From NCBI GenBank assembly GCA_024500155.1, contig CM044865.1, positions 34,117,501-34,181,500 of the forward strand: 64,000 nt of DNA. Reading direction: 5' to 3'. A model generated the notes under the pieces. The model was not told where the DNA came from. It saw nothing but the letters and a program-made list of their open reading frames with translations, and did not search any database. This DNA is from Chenopodium formosanum (Eukaryota > Streptophyta > Magnoliopsida > Caryophyllales > Amaranthaceae). Shown in pieces: positions 1 through 11,347 of this stretch (position 1 is the stretch's first letter; the number at the start of each line of letters is the position of its first letter). Position numbers and translations under genes: made by a program.

Positions 1-1658
1 TGCTAAGGTAGTCGGGTTAAGAACTTTTAGGGGTCCATGAAGCCATAATTCACAAGAATGTGGTAAGATGGAGTTGCTCTCTATAGTGGATTTGAATCCC
101 TTGGTTGGTATTTGTTTGGTTATAATCCCTTGTGAGCTTCATTTGTTCTAGCCTTCATCACCTTGTTGAGCGGCTACTTAGGATCCTTGACTATGCATGT
201 CTTAATCCTTGTTTTGACCTCTAGCTCCCAAAATCGTGACCGGACCTCTCTAGGGGAGGAAAAGGGCACCTTTTCTCATTTTTCTTTATCTTCTTTTTAT
301 TTTGTTACAAATTTGATTTTCTATTTTGCATCAACCTACTTATTAACCAATTTGAGCCTAATGTTTCCCTCTCTTGTTAAACCGCATTACAAACCCAATG
401 GCCTATGTTTACCAACCCTTTTAGTTAGTGAAGCATAGGCATGTGAGGTTTGAGTTTTGAGAGTGTTGATCATGAGCAAGAAAACTTTGTGAATTGGTTT
501 AAGTACGGTATTTGAAAGTTGAGCTTGAAAAGAATATGCAAAAAGTTCGAGAAGAAAGATGCAATTCAAGAAAATCAAATGAAGTTTCAAGAAAAAGCCG
601 TCCATGGTTAGAAAAAGGCAAGGACACATAAAAAAAAAAATAAATAAAAAAAAATAAAAAAAAAAAAGGAAACAAAAAAAAACAATAATATATTTTAGTT
701 TGGTTTCGTTTTCTTCCCTTGTTTAAGCATTGAGGACAATGCTTCGTTCGAGCTTGGGGGGGGGGGGGGGGGAGCGTTCCTTCATTTTTTTTGTATATAT
801 TGTGTGTTAGTGTTGCGTAAGCTTGTGGGAGATGGCATTATTGGTATTTTTGTTTGATATTTTGTGAATTATTGAGTTTGTTTTTGAGAGTAGGCCACTC
901 TTTTGCTTCACTTAGGAAATATCACCAAATTTTTCAAATTTTTACCCCGCCTTAACCCTTAGCCTTACGTTACAACCCAATAAAAGACCCTTAGACTTTA
1001 GTGGGGTTAAGTCAAAGAACGGTGGAGGGAGATAGATTTCAAACCTATGGAGAGAGTATGCATAGTTGAGATGTCGGGATTACCTTCTCAAAGTTTTTCA
1101 TTTCTTTATCTTTTTCCGGTTCCTTCGAGGAATCATGAGAAGCTAGCTTAAGGGTTGATTTGAAGCTAGTGGAGAGAACGCGGCCTGATTGGTTGGGGCT
1201 AGGGTGGATTGAGTCCTCATTAGTTCTCTATGCTTAGCATATGTTATGTTTCAATCAACCATTGACATCTTGGAACGTGCATACATTTGTCTATTTAGAA
1301 AGGTTTGCATTCATTGGTGCTTGTTTCTATCTCTTGTCCGAATATGAATTTGTGTTTTTCTTTCTCGTTTTATGTTTCTTTTTCTTTTCTTTTTATTGCC
1401 TTGCCTTGGTTTTTTTTAGAGTTGTGGGTTAAACTCTTAGGACACCCTCACGAGAGCACACTCGTCCTCTAGGGCGATCTAGGGGTTTAAAGGGCTTGTC
1501 ATTAGTTGCTAAAAGTGACCATGATTCCTACGAAAGTGAGTTAGTGTACATTCTTGTCTCCTTTAGTGTTCTAGCTTTGCTTGAATAAATCATTCTCCTT
1601 CTCCCGTGTTTCATGTTAATTTGCTCGAGGACGAGCAAAAGGTAAGCTTGGGGGAGTT

Positions 1659-3247
1659 TGATAAGTGACTTTTATGTCACTTTTAGGGTGTTTATTGAGT
1701 CGTATTCCGGCTTATTTTCCAATAATTTCACCTTTTATATCCTTTATTTCTATTATTTCACTTATTCTCCTCTTTTATCTTGATTTCGAGTATTTAAGTG
1801 GTTTTTAATAGTTTTTAGCTTATTTTCTTAATTTATTTAATTTATCTTATTTTCTTTGTTTTTATTTTGATCTCCATGCTTTGGTTTTGTAGGAATTATG
1901 CGCCGAAAGAAAGAGGATATCAAGAACCCAAGTTATCTGTTGTGCGCGGGGTGCTGTGCGGCTTATGCGCGGGCGCACATGTGAGGCTGTGCGGGCGCGC
2001 AGCCCTGTCAGAACCCGCACAGCCAGACTGAAGAAACAGAGCAAAACCAGAGAGTTTGCGCGACCCTATGCGCGACCGCTGTGCGGGCGTACACACCTTT
2101 GCGCGGGCGCGCATGACTCATGTGCGGGCGCGCTCATTTTCCCCGTACCCACAAAGTTGCGGCCGCACACTACGATGAGAGGGCGCACACTCATTGTGTG
2201 CGGGCGCACAGGACTCATGTGCGGGCGCGCACGATTAGGTTTACGATTTATTTGCGCCTTGTTATCCAAGTCTCTTTCTTTTGGTGGAGCCACATATATA
2301 TAGACGGGACTCTTTGTAAAAAAGGGGCGGATCTATTATGCTATTTTCTTAGTTAGTTTAGGAGAGCTTCTCTCTCTTAGGGTTAGATTAGGAGTTTCTC
2401 TCTCTAGTTTAGGAGTAGTTTAGAGAGAGAAAGCTTGGATTTTTCATGGAGTTTTTGGGATTTTGAAGAAGCAAATTTGTGGATTTTTCCTCTCATAAAT
2501 TCAATGAGTCTTCCTAACTTTCTCTCACCTTTATTGCTTTCATTTATTATTGTTTTTTGCTTATTTATTTGTTTATTTGAGTAGATTAATTAGTTTAGTG
2601 GTTGATTCTTGCTTTTATTATTATTTTACCTTGTTTTCCTTGTTTTTGTTCACCATGTTAGTTTAGGTTTGTTCTAGGGAAATGGATGAAGGTTATGTTA
2701 ATTAATTTAATGATTGATTGTGGTTAGTATGGAATTGTTTCTTGATTATTGTGTATGGATGATGCTTTTATGGATTAGAATCTTTCTAGCTAATTGATTC
2801 TATGTTCTTAATCGTGCTTTCAATCAATTGTGCGAAAGTGAGTTGTTTGAGGGTCTAAATTCTTCCATACCTTTGCTAGGCTAGTTGCACGAGAGTGAAT
2901 TAGTTTAGTAGGATAATTAACATGCTTAATTGCGCGAGAGTGAGTTAAATGTGTTAATCGTCCTAATTGAGGTCATTTTCATCTAATTGTTTGATGTTGT
3001 TGAATGCATTGATGTAATTGGATTCCACTTTCCCTAGTTTTAGTTATTTGCTCTTTGTAGTGTTTAATTGAACCTCTCTTAACCTCACAAGCTTTCCTAG
3101 TAGTCTAATTAGCATAGATTGATACACTTAGTCCTTTTGGGTTCGACCCTTTACTTAACCCTATACTCGTATTAGGGTAGTTTAGGTATTATAAATTGTT
3201 AATTTGATTAGGGTTAGTAGAACCAACGACCTATTTAATCCCGATCA
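1659..3247 (+). repeat. 3' LTR of Athila-like element 1, copy a (1589 bp)
   Basis: The LTR starts TGATAAGTGACTTTTATGTC right after the polypurine tract and ends gatca at 3247. The matching 5' LTR at 51519-53108 (1590 bp) ends at the same point, directly before a tRNA-Asp-type primer binding site, which fixes both borders. Parts visible in order are a terminal palindrome GTGACTTTTATGTCAC (1665-1680), an AT-rich stretch, a GC-rich word array (1946-2231), a TATA box near 2294-2303, and a pyrimidine/AT-rich R-U5 half. The LTR is several percent diverged from copy b by eye. Confidence 0.9.
1946..2303 (+). promoter_or_regulatory. LTR promoter: CpG-rich palindromic word array plus TATA box
   Basis: Inside an AT-rich LTR, 1946-2231 suddenly becomes GC-rich and repeats variants of GTGCGGGCGCGCA in both orientations, for example around 1967-2000, 2080-2115 and 2190-2231. 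About 60 bp downstream is catatatatatag (2292-2304), a good plant TATA box. The same array sits at the same LTR position in copy b (51806-52091) and, diverged, in LTR D (35976-36228). The array as binding-site cluster is inference. Confidence 0.7.
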
Positions 3248-3267
3248 CGCTCTAAGTTTCGCTAGTA

Positions 3268-3300
3268 TGTCACGCGCAACAGATTCTGTTGCGCGCGACA
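3268..3300. repeat. Tat-A word pair (inverted repeat) upstream of the PMD gene
   Basis: TGTCACGCGCAAC (3268-3280) and GTTGCGCGCGACA (3288-3300) form a near-perfect inverted repeat with a 7-base spacer. The same words recur at 6948-7043, 7880-7960, 9274-9378, 23032-23132 and 24746-24965, all inside Tat-A. A GC-rich cgcttagcgcg follows at about 3321. The left part of any longer array was probably lost at the junction at 3247. Confidence 0.7.
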
Positions 3301-4188
3301 TTTATGTCAGTAAGTGAAATCGCTTAGCGCGATTTTCAATTTACTGTTTCTTTCTCCTTCCTTCGCCATTTTTTCCCCTTTCTCTTTCTAGGAATGTTTG
3401 GTATTTTTGCATTTTTTGAAGATAAAGGAAGCAAATTTCGTCCTTAATTCATATTTTCCGTAATCCAATGTAAGTTTATTGCTAGAATTCGTTCTTTTCC
3501 AGCTGAATTTGCACCATTTTCGAATCGTTAAACCCAAAATTTCGAATTTAGGGGTTTTCGATTCAGCCATTATTCTTGAAATTGTTCGTTCCATGTTGTT
3601 ATACTATGTTTAAGTAGTGTTTGAAACAAATTTCATGAAAAATGGTTAAGTATCGAACCTTGTATGAGCATTTCTTTGTTCAAGTTTGTTCTTGCTCTTT
3701 TTCTTCGAATTTTGCTTGATTTTATTTCTTTTACTTGCTCATTTTGGTTATAATTGCTGATTATGAAGTATATTATAGTGATAGAACTAATATTTACTTT
3801 CATAAATCATTTTGTGAACTTTGAATTGTTGAAAAATGGCGCGAAACATACTCTTAGCTTACTCTTGCCATGTTCAAACTTCAAAATTGTTTGGTATACG
3901 ATAACCATGTATATATTACTATTATTCGTTTAGAAGTAGTCGATTCTTTGAGATTTTTGAAATACAATCCCTTGAATACTTAATTGGTATAGTATGGCTT
4001 TTGTGGGTAAAGCCCCCATTTTCCGAGTTTAACTACAGGTATTGTAGCCCCCAAGTATGGGTGGCATTCGATTTTTGTGTTTTTCCCTATCGGCTGCCGT
4101 TATGCTGCCAAAATGGGTCTAGAATACGTATATTAGTTTATTTTAGGAAATAAAGTAAACTAATTAAAGAGACTTTATCCATCACAAC
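3301..4188 (+). other. Untranslated leader region of the Tat-A PMD gene
   Basis: No gene seen. The stretch is AT-rich with pyrimidine runs (3340-3390). It corresponds in position to the leader between promoter and coding start of the other PMD gene (46711-47329). I see no convincing TATA box here. Confidence 0.4.
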
Positions 4189-6369
4189 ATGGACTCGCCT
4201 CCATTCGTCGATGCTGAGGAGATTCTCGGTGGTCCGGACGAGGTAGTTCGCCCTCGGAAGAGGGTGACCGTCCTCGACAGATGGTTCGAGAGCAATGCGT
4301 CGTGGCCGATCGACGTCGCTAGAAGGATGTGGTTTGGGAGGCTCCTCCCAACTGGGACCCTAAGGTTCTTTAGTAAGACCCATACCATCAGGTTTCAATT
4401 AGAGGGTGGCGCGACATCGTGAGTTTTTTTTTCGCGCCTTTGTTTCTTTCTCTTTTCCTTTGCCTCTCCTTTAAACCATAACCGTTTTTTATTTTTATTC
4501 TTTTATTTAGAGGGAGCCTAGCATGCGTTTATACGGTTCTGGTGACCTGCGAGCCCGTTATGAGAGTTTCCTAGAGGTGGAAAAAGAGATTGTAGCACTT
4601 TCCGGGATGGACTCCCAGCTAGCGGCTCTTCGGGATTTATCGAGTTAGCCTGCATCGTCAGCTTTCCTCTGTTGATTGCTGGATTTTTGGTGGGATTCCA
4701 CCAACACTTTCCACTTTCCATGGGGAGAGATGATGGTTACCCCTTTTGACTTCTCTATGATTATGGGTTTTCCATTTGGAGGCGAGCTCGTAGTCAAAGA
4801 GTTCGTTAAGGGGTCAGACGAGTGACTGCACGACCTTGTAGGGGACCGTCTTGCATCGGCCCTTCACATGTACGTGAAGTCTTGTCCATACTCGGTTCTT
4901 GCAGACGAGTTATCGGCTGACGAGCTTGATCGGCAGTGTACACCTGAGCAGCTGGCTCAGATATACATTGCTCACGTTCTCTCCGTCACCATGTTGAGTG
5001 ATCGAGGAGAGCATTTTACCATTGGGTTACTTATTTGCCTCAGTGATTTGGGGCAAGTAGGTGACCTGAGTTGGGCGGAGGTGTCGTATGCCCGTATGCT
5101 ACACCTATGGGCAAGAAGACCCGGGTGATGGATTCCGCGGCAGCTACTGAGGTGCCTCGGATCTCCCTTTCGTGGCATGGTCACATCCTTGAGGTACGTG
5201 TTTTAAGCTTTTTTCGGTTATTACTTTTGCTTTTTTCCTTTAGGCTTATCTTTTCTCGATTTCAGGCTTGGGGATACTCGTACCTGCCTTTCTTAGCCCC
5301 CAGGGTGCTTGGGGCTGCTCGTTTCCCTATCGGCCATCTATTAGTCGTGATTAAGAAGATACGAGCCACTTCTGCCGGCGATTTTCGCCAGAGGATCCTT
5401 TTAGTGACTCGTGCGTTGGTGAGTATTCCAACTACATGTGCATTCTTTTATTTTATTTATTTTCTGGCGATTTTTCATGTGGTTGTGTTTTATAAATCGA
5501 TCTTCGTCCTTGGAGTTTGATCGTCGGAGTCCCTAAGGCTGTCTAGTCTGGCATGGTTCGTTGCCGTTTCAAGGCCCTCTATCTAGGACTCTCGGTGATC
5601 TAGGGGACAGACGCTTGGTTTTTAGGCGAGCGATTTCTTTGGCAGCTTTCGTCCGAGGAGCTATTGATTCATGTGGATCCTCCGATCCGGATGATACTTT
5701 CGGACTTGATGTCTACCGAGGATCGAGCTCAGGCGATCCTTAGTTATCCAGCGGAGTAGCTGGTGCTACCGGAGGTTTCTTATCCGGCTTTTATAGTATC
5801 CAGGCTGACTCCTTTTCCGGCTTTTGTTCCGGTTATTACTCTAACTCTCTCTTTTCCTTGTTTCTGTTTATTTTTCAAAACTTTGACCCTTTTATCATTT
5901 TTGTCATGTATATTTTAGCGGGTCGAGCTATGTGGTTTGGTGCCTCCTACAGAGGAGATCACGTATACCGATGCTGTTGGATCGGTAATTTGTGACACCC
6001 TTCCAGCAGCGGAGGATGACGAGGGGATACCGTTTGTACCTGAGAAAGTTGAGTCGGTATGTCTTTTGTGTATATGTACTTAAATATTTCTATTTATTTT
6101 TTGTTTCGTATACATTTGTTTACTAACTGTCCTTGAATTTTTGGAGCAGGTTCCGCGGGAAAACGTGAACGGCATGGTGAGGATTTTATGTGCTTTTCGA
6201 GCTGCTTATCGGAGAGCCCTCGTGACTTTATCTTGCCTTGATCAACCGATGATCGCGGTAAGTTTTATTTATTTTCTTTTCAACAAAGTTATTACATTTC
6301 ATATATTAATATTCGTTTTGGATTTTCCAGGATGTGCAACAACCGCCTAGTAGTCGCCGAGCACCTTGA
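4189..6369 (+). pseudogene. Plant mobile domain (PMD) protein gene, Tat-A copy, degraded
   Basis: PMD proteins (PF10536 family, transposon-associated and related to host MAIN/MAIL proteins) have unknown biochemistry. Visible exons: 4189-4416 (begins MDSPPFVDAEEI), 4511-5193, about 5265-5418, 5530 onward, 5923-6057, 6150-6258 and 6331-6369, most flanked by gt/ag. The second exon holds the family hallmark NTFHFPWGEMMVTPFDFSMI at about 4698-4757, with a conserved counterpart in the Tat-B copy. It is broken by a stop near 4646, a frameshift before the hallmark, a TGA near 4821 and one near 5127. It lies antisense to the host retroelement, about 835 bp upstream of the DUF7745-like gene in the same orientation. 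Exon borders are read by eye. Confidence 0.72.
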
Positions 6370-6947
6370 TTCCTCTTGTACACATATTATTTTTTAGAAA
6401 ACAGATGTATACATATATTTTTTTTGCGTTGTTGTACATATGACACATTTGTATATATGTAATCATTATTATATTTTTTGTTTCCATGTGTACATTATTA
6501 TTATTTTTATTAGCAAAAATTTTCGAGGGAGGGAAAAGGTTCCCGACTTACCCCCCTTGAAAAAATAACCAAAACTCGGAAAAAAAAGAAGGCGAAAAGA
6601 AAACAAAAGATAAAAAAGAAAAAAAGGAAGTATGAAAATAATAAAAAAGAAAAAGAAAGTAGAAAAATAAAAAATAAAATAATTAGAAAAAGAAAGTACG
6701 AAAATAAAAAATAAAACGAAAAAGAAAAAGAAAGTAGGAAAATAAAAAATAAAATAAAAAGAAAATAAGAAAGTAGGAAAATAATGAAAAATAAGAAAAT
6801 AAACAGAAAATAAGAAAGTAGGCAAGAAAAGGGACACAAAGTGTTAGAAGGCAAGCGTATGATTCGTTTTAAGATTTCGTGAAGATTTCGTCATTATATG
6901 AGCGAAAATACGGAAATAAATCAAACACACATGCCGTGTCAAGGAAG
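6370..6947. other. Spacer with long A/purine-rich tract between the PMD and DUF7745 genes
   Basis: No gene. Positions 6559-6835 are an adenine-rich, loosely tandem tract built from words such as agaaagtaggaaaataa. It follows ttcccgacttacccccc (6540-6556). A similar string, tccgactctctccccc, follows the PMD gene of Tat-B (about 49880-49895), so the spacer is partly conserved. The long hydrophobic ORFs on the minus strand are artefacts of this composition. Confidence 0.5.
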
Positions 6948-7098
6948 ATGCGCGCAACTGCGTAAGTTGCGCGCAGCTGTCGCGCGCATGTGAATTAGTT
7001 GCGCGCGGATGTCGCACGCAACTCATGAGTTGCGCGCGGCACCTATTAGTAAACTTTCCTTTAAGCCGAAAATTTGCCCCTCTTTGGTCTATTTAAAC
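6948..7098 (+). promoter_or_regulatory. Promoter of the Tat-A DUF7745-like gene: TTGCGCGC word array plus TATA box
   Basis: Between 6948 and 7043 five to six copies of a TTGCGCGCGACA-like word occur in both orientations (gcgcgcaac, gttgcgcgc, gtcgcgcgc, gtcgcacgcaac, gttgcgcgcggc). A TATA-like ctatttaaac lies at 7089-7098, about 115 bp before the ATG at 7205. The same word marks the LTR promoter of the same element (24746-24965). Confidence 0.65.
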
Positions 7099-7204
7099 GT
7101 GGTTTCGTGTAGGCTTTTGATCATCACGCATTCATTCGCTTAGTAACATAAGAAATTAAAAAGAAATAATATCTCTTAATTCTCATTCTCTCTTTTTTTG
7201 AACA

Positions 7205-8852
7205 ATGGTGAAGACCTTTGAACAACGTTTGAAGCATTGGGTCACTTCCCTTTCAATCGAGGACAAACTAGGTTTCAAAATTTACCACCTAGACCCTCTA
7301 TTGAATTATATGCAACTAGTGGTTAACTTTGATTTTCTTCATGCCGCAGTCAACCATTGGGACTCTAATCACCATCTTTTCTTGTTTAAAGGGGACGAAA
7401 CTGTCCCCCTTCCCGGTGAGTTTGAGGCCTTTCTAGGTTTCCCTACAAATACTCTCCCTGTAACTTATTCGCCTACCTTGTCGGATCCCAAACCTATATT
7501 CCAAAGATTTTTTGGCTTGTCCGACAATGGTATGACAGCCTTTGGAACTGAAGAAGGCGTGTGAACTTGATTTAATTTATTGAACATTTTGTTGCCGCTC
7601 GTGACAACATGACTAAAAAACGCTTTAAAATTCGTGCTTTATGTTATTGTCTTTTTGTTAATTGTTTACTTAGAGCAGGCAAAGAATGCAGAGATTATTC
7701 CATGGTGTCCATAGTAGAGAAAATAGAGGGATGTCATTCACCCACTCCTTTGGTTTTGGCTGAAACATTTCTTTGTTTGAATAGCCTTAGAGGAGACCCT
7801 AACGAAAACGGTTTCACAGGAATTCCACTCCTATTGCACGTACGTTTTTTTTTCGGCGTTTATCAGTGCAAGTTACAAGGTTGCGCTGGCATGACCAGCG
7901 CAATCTTCTTCGCTGCGCGCGGAGGGCGCGCGTAACTTGTTTGGTTGCGCGCGCCACCTGTTTGTGTAAAAAATCGCAAACTGATTTTTTTTTTCTTTTT
8001 TTTTTTATATATTTGTCTCATGGAGCGCTTGCAAATTGTTGATGGACGTTCCTTGGACGTCGAATCCTTTATAAGCATAAGAACGAAGAGAAATGGACGT
8101 CGTTTTTCTGTCATGGGGCTCCTAACATACGTTTTGTGATTCCTTTGTGGAACATAAATAGTATGATAGGGAATAGTCTCAATTGCCCTTACATTAGGCT
8201 TTTAGGCCTATCTAGTACTACTTATATTTTTCCTTGTAGGGTAAGGAGACAATACGGGATGAGACAATTTATTCCCCCGCAAGATTGTGATGCCCCTAAA
8301 GATGTGATCTTTAAACCCAAAAGAATTCCTCGTTGGATGGAATATTGGTCAAGTCTTCCTAGGTTGATAATACAAAATCTTACCGCGGGTATTACATTAT
8401 CTTCCTTTTACAAAGCTTGGATGAATGCAGCGGATAAGGGAGAACTAAACAAGGCTGAATCTCAACTTCAAGCCGCCACCGCTCGTAATCCCCCTAAGCC
8501 TTTGATGCATTTAACCACCACTACTCCTCCTAGTGGTCAAAACAAAGGAGTGAGAAGAAAATTAGACTTCTCATCCCCTAAGGCTTGTTCGAAGGAAACA
8601 AAAAGGAAAGCTCCCTCCAAACCCGCGCAACAAGCTGTGAAAATCAAAGAACCTTCACTAAATACTCACAAGAAAGCTCTAATAGTAAAAGGGAAAGGAA
8701 AACAGGTTGCAAAGGCCCCAATCTCTAAATTGAAAAACAATGTTTGGGTGAAGAAGAAGAGTGTAGGGGAAAGCTCCAAGGTTTCTGAAAATACTGCGAT
8801 GGAAACTACTCCTCCATCATCTGTGACAATCGAGGACATAGTAAAACCTTAG
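7205..8852 (+). pseudogene. DUF7745-like retroelement-associated protein gene, Tat-A copy, frameshifted
   Basis: This is the same family as 50331-51521 and the minus-strand copy at 26562-31974. The family name is from memory and its function is unknown. Exon 1 (7205-7839) starts MVKTFEQRLKHW and carries the conserved PLPGEFEAFLGFP block. A frameshift near 7562 and a TAA near 7570 separate it from the LRAGKECRDY block, then a gtacgt donor at 7840. Exon 3 (about 8021-8852) starts at the MERL block, shifts frame near 8115-8136, and continues with PLWNINSMIG and CRVRRQYGMRQF. The last ~110 residues are lysine-rich and nuclear-signal-like. Intron 2 holds an array of the Tat-A word. The gene is antisense to Tat-A, between PMD and integrase. 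Confidence 0.7.
7880..7960. repeat. Tat-A word array inside intron 2 of the DUF7745-like gene
   Basis: Words ttgcgctgg/ccagcgcaa form an inverted pair (7880-7903), followed by cgctgcgcgcgg, gcgcgcg and ggttgcgcgcgcc up to about 7956. An array in the equivalent intron is also present in the Tat-C copy (27296-27333), built from a different word. Confidence 0.6.
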
Positions 8853-9273
8853 AGTGTTACACTATTTTATCATTAGTTTATTTCAAATAAAGTGTAATCA
8901 CTACTTTGTTTTTTTTTTTTTTGTTTACAATCTAGTTCAACAATGTCTCTCTTATGAAATTTGAATGAAATAAAATGAGCTTTATATTTTTAGATTTTGA
9001 TATGACCGAATCATAAATATTGCCTACGTATTCGCATTACGAAATCAGATCTTCGCGTAGTTCTAATGTTGTTTTATTTTATTTTATTTTTCTTTAATCT
9101 TGTAGGTAGAAATTAAATGAAAAATTAATAAAACCTTGTTTAAAAAGAATTAAATCAAAGTTTAATTTTATTTTCCGAGTATATGTTATATTTAAGAAAC
9201 ACCCTCTTTTTGCCGCAAGTAGAAATCGCAACTTCATTCAAACAAAAAAAATTCGGGTTCGTAGTTCGTCATC
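8853..9273. other. AT-rich 3' flank of the DUF7745-like gene
   Basis: No gene. It contains T-runs (8909-8923) and AT-rich sequence that may hold the polyadenylation site of the DUF7745-like transcript. No other structure seen. Confidence 0.4.
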
Positions 9274-9378
9274 AGGTGGTGCGCGCAATGTCTTTAGTTG
9301 CGCGAGCCTGTAGCACGCAACGAAATAAGTTGCGCGTGACATCGGCGAGCAACAATTCCAGTTGCGCGCGACACCTGT
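9274..9378. repeat. Tat-A word array downstream of the DUF7745-like gene
   Basis: Repeats ggtggtgcgcgcaa, agttgcgcgag, tagcacgcaac, agttgcgcgtgac and agttgcgcgcgacacc lie at 9276-9375. The Tat-C DUF7745 gene likewise has an array downstream of its 3' end (26088-26230), made of another word. Confidence 0.6.
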
Positions 9379-9419
9379 GCTACGAATGTTATAGAATTTT
9401 TTTGTAAATTATGTGTTAT

Positions 9420-9557
9420 TACCCCCCCCCTCCAAGTGTGAAGATTTTTTTCGTAATGTTCGAAAAAATTTGAACACTTAAAACGGTTTATTATTTCTAA
9501 ATTACCCCCCAAGTGTTATGTATTTTACCGTGGTATTCGGTAAAATGCATAACACTT
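9420..9557. other. Duplicated module: C-tract plus 19-20 bp hairpin (twice)
   Basis: Two units in a row each have a C-run (9421-9433; 9505-9510) followed at once by an inverted repeat. Unit 1 arms are 9434-9453 and 9461-9479 with a 7-base loop. Unit 2 arms are 9511-9530 and 9538-9557 with a 7-base loop and one mismatch. Both arms end in aagtgt/acactt. In the sense of Tat-A (minus strand) each hairpin is followed by a G-run and TAAT, resembling a polypurine tract. The module sits just downstream of integrase, where the convergent DUF7745 gene ends. Confidence 0.7.
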
Positions 9558-9639
9558 AGAATCTTTCAATTGAATGCTAGTTAAAATTGGTTGTATGAGT
9601 GAACAAGTTTATCTGGATTTCATATGTAATATTTCTTAA

Positions 9640-11342
9640 GTCGATCAACGTTTATTAATCGGCGAATTTCATCACCTCCAATATCCAATAATATGACGGA
9701 TCCTCCTAATAGGATTTCAATTACGCGGTAGGGACCTATCCATTTAGGTTTGAATTTCCCTCTTGGATTGGTTGGTGGAATCCTAACCTCCTTTAGTGCA
9801 AAGTCACCTTCTTTTATTTTTCTAGGTTTGACTCTTTTATTGAAATGACGAGCAATGCGCCTTTGGTAGACTTATACATGATGCAAAGCTCTTAATCGTC
9901 GTTCATCGAGGAATAAAAGCTCTTCATACCTCGCTCTTACCCATTCAGTCTGGTAGCTTACATTTGAGTACGATGCGTAGGGATGGTATTTCTAGTTCGA
10001 CTGGTTGAACTAAGTCCATTTTGAAAACTAAGGAGTATGGATTTACTCCTATTGATGTTCGTATAGACGTTCCATAACCCCATAATTCAAAGTGTAGTTT
10101 ATTCGGCCAGTCTTTATAACTTTCTGCCATTTTCTTATGATGATTGTTATATTTTTATTTGCCGACTCTATAGCTCCGTTCATTTGAGGTCTGTATGGGG
10201 ATGAGTGATGATGTTTTACATTATAACGAGATCCCTGATCACTAATTAGTAAACATTTGGCACTCTGGATCTTCAACTTTGAATTGAGATCCCTGATCAC
10301 TAATTAGCTCATGTGGAACTCCATATCTACAAAAAATGTTTCGTTCAAGAAACTTTGCGACATGTTTAGAAGTGATATTCACGTAAGAAGCAGCCTCAAT
10401 CCACTAAGTGAAGAAATCGATGGCTACTAATACATACTCGTGCCCTCCTGCTCGAGACTTCTCCAATTATGTCGATTCCCCAAAAATGCCAAGGGGAAGT
10501 GAGATTGTATAGTTCGGATGGTGGAAGGTGTTGTAAATTAGCAAACATTTGGCACTCTGGACAATTTTTAACATATTGTATGCAATCATGTTCCATAGTG
10601 GACAAGTAGTACCCTTGTCGTGAAATTATTTTTGAAAGCATTTTACCATTCATGTGAGGTCCATAAACACCTTTGTGAGTATTTCCATAAGGCGCGTGGC
10701 TTCCGGTTGGCCTATACATAATAAACTTTGAGCATTAGGTCCTTTTTTGCATAATCGACCAGTTAATAGACCATATTAGGCCGCAAGTGTTCTTAAGGCT
10801 CGTTGGTCTTTCGATGAAGTATTTTCGGGATATGTACCATGAGTAATATATTGGAGGATATGATCATACCAAGGACTGTCTCCTTCGATGTCATTAATTT
10901 CCTCTATTGCGTTGCAATACGCTGGTTCTTCTCTTCTATCAACGCATAATGGCATCTTATTTAAGTGATCTTGAATGTTGATTACTGAGGCTAATTTTGC
11001 TAGCGCATCGGCAAATTGATTGTCATCCCTTGGGAGATATTTAAAATCAATAAAATCAATATATTCAAAATGCTCGATGAGTTGCTCTAGGTGTGCTTGG
11101 TATAATATCATTGTGGAATTCTATATTTTCCATTTTCGTAGTATATGATTTATAATCAAACTAGAGTCTCCATATACCTTTAATTTTATCACACCTATGC
11201 TAGCTGCTGCTTCTAATCCAATAATGCACGCTTCACATTCTGCGGCATTATTAGTTACCTCAAAGTCTAGTTTAACATAGATTGGAGTATATGCTCCCTC
11301 TTGACTTATGAGTAACACTCATACGCCACAACCTTTTTGGTT
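9640..11342 (-). pseudogene. Tat-A pol 3' part: archaeal-type RNase H (C-terminal part) and integrase, degraded
   Basis: From the right, 11330-11121 has LLISQEGAYTP and NNAAECEACIIGLEAA, and 11111-10776 has the FKYLPRDDNQFADALAKLAS block of the second RNase H that marks the Tat lineage. Integrase follows: zinc-binding region with YGPHMNGKML and CPECQ (10719-10500), core motif WGIDIIG (about 10470), then SPYRPQMNGAIES and the ELWGYGTSIRTSIG block (10200-9960), and a degraded C-terminal tail to about 9640. The frame is broken many times. Around 10247-10308 a short insert copies nearby sequence. The reading continues at 17849 across the nested element. Confidence 0.85.
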
Positions 11343-11347
11343 GGATG

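Larger units (their letters stand above)
1..3247 (+). mobile_element. Athila-like element 1, copy a (3' part: internal region plus 3' LTR)
   Basis: The window opens inside the internal region of an LTR retrotransposon. Positions 1-1658 align almost base for base with 55627-57268 of a second copy, and 1659-3247 is a full LTR also seen at 51519-53108. No ORF of note lies in 1-1658. It is the long non-coding 3' stretch typical of Athila-like non-autonomous elements and ends in a polypurine tract (gcttgggggagt, about 1646-1657). A run of 17 G at 756-772 is only 8 G in the other copy. The right end abuts the 3' region of Tat-A at 3248, so this element cut off or inserted into that element's 3' end. 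The left half and 5' LTR lie outside the window, so no target duplication can be tested. Confidence 0.85.

Noticed and set aside
1956..2303. Arginine-rich 115-aa ORF (again at 51816-52163)
   Set aside because: It lies entirely in the GC-rich LTR word array, and all frames of such arrays are open; its position in U3 upstream of TATA argues against translation.
4189..6369. PMD gene as a normal host gene (MAIN/MAIL type)
   Set aside because: Frameshifts and stops, location inside a Tat element, and a sister copy in the same position of Tat-B all fit a transposon-borne gene.
6469..6854. Two overlapping minus-strand ORFs (122 and 114 aa) that look like multi-pass membrane proteins
   Set aside because: They translate a simple A/G-rich tract; both frames are open only because of base composition.
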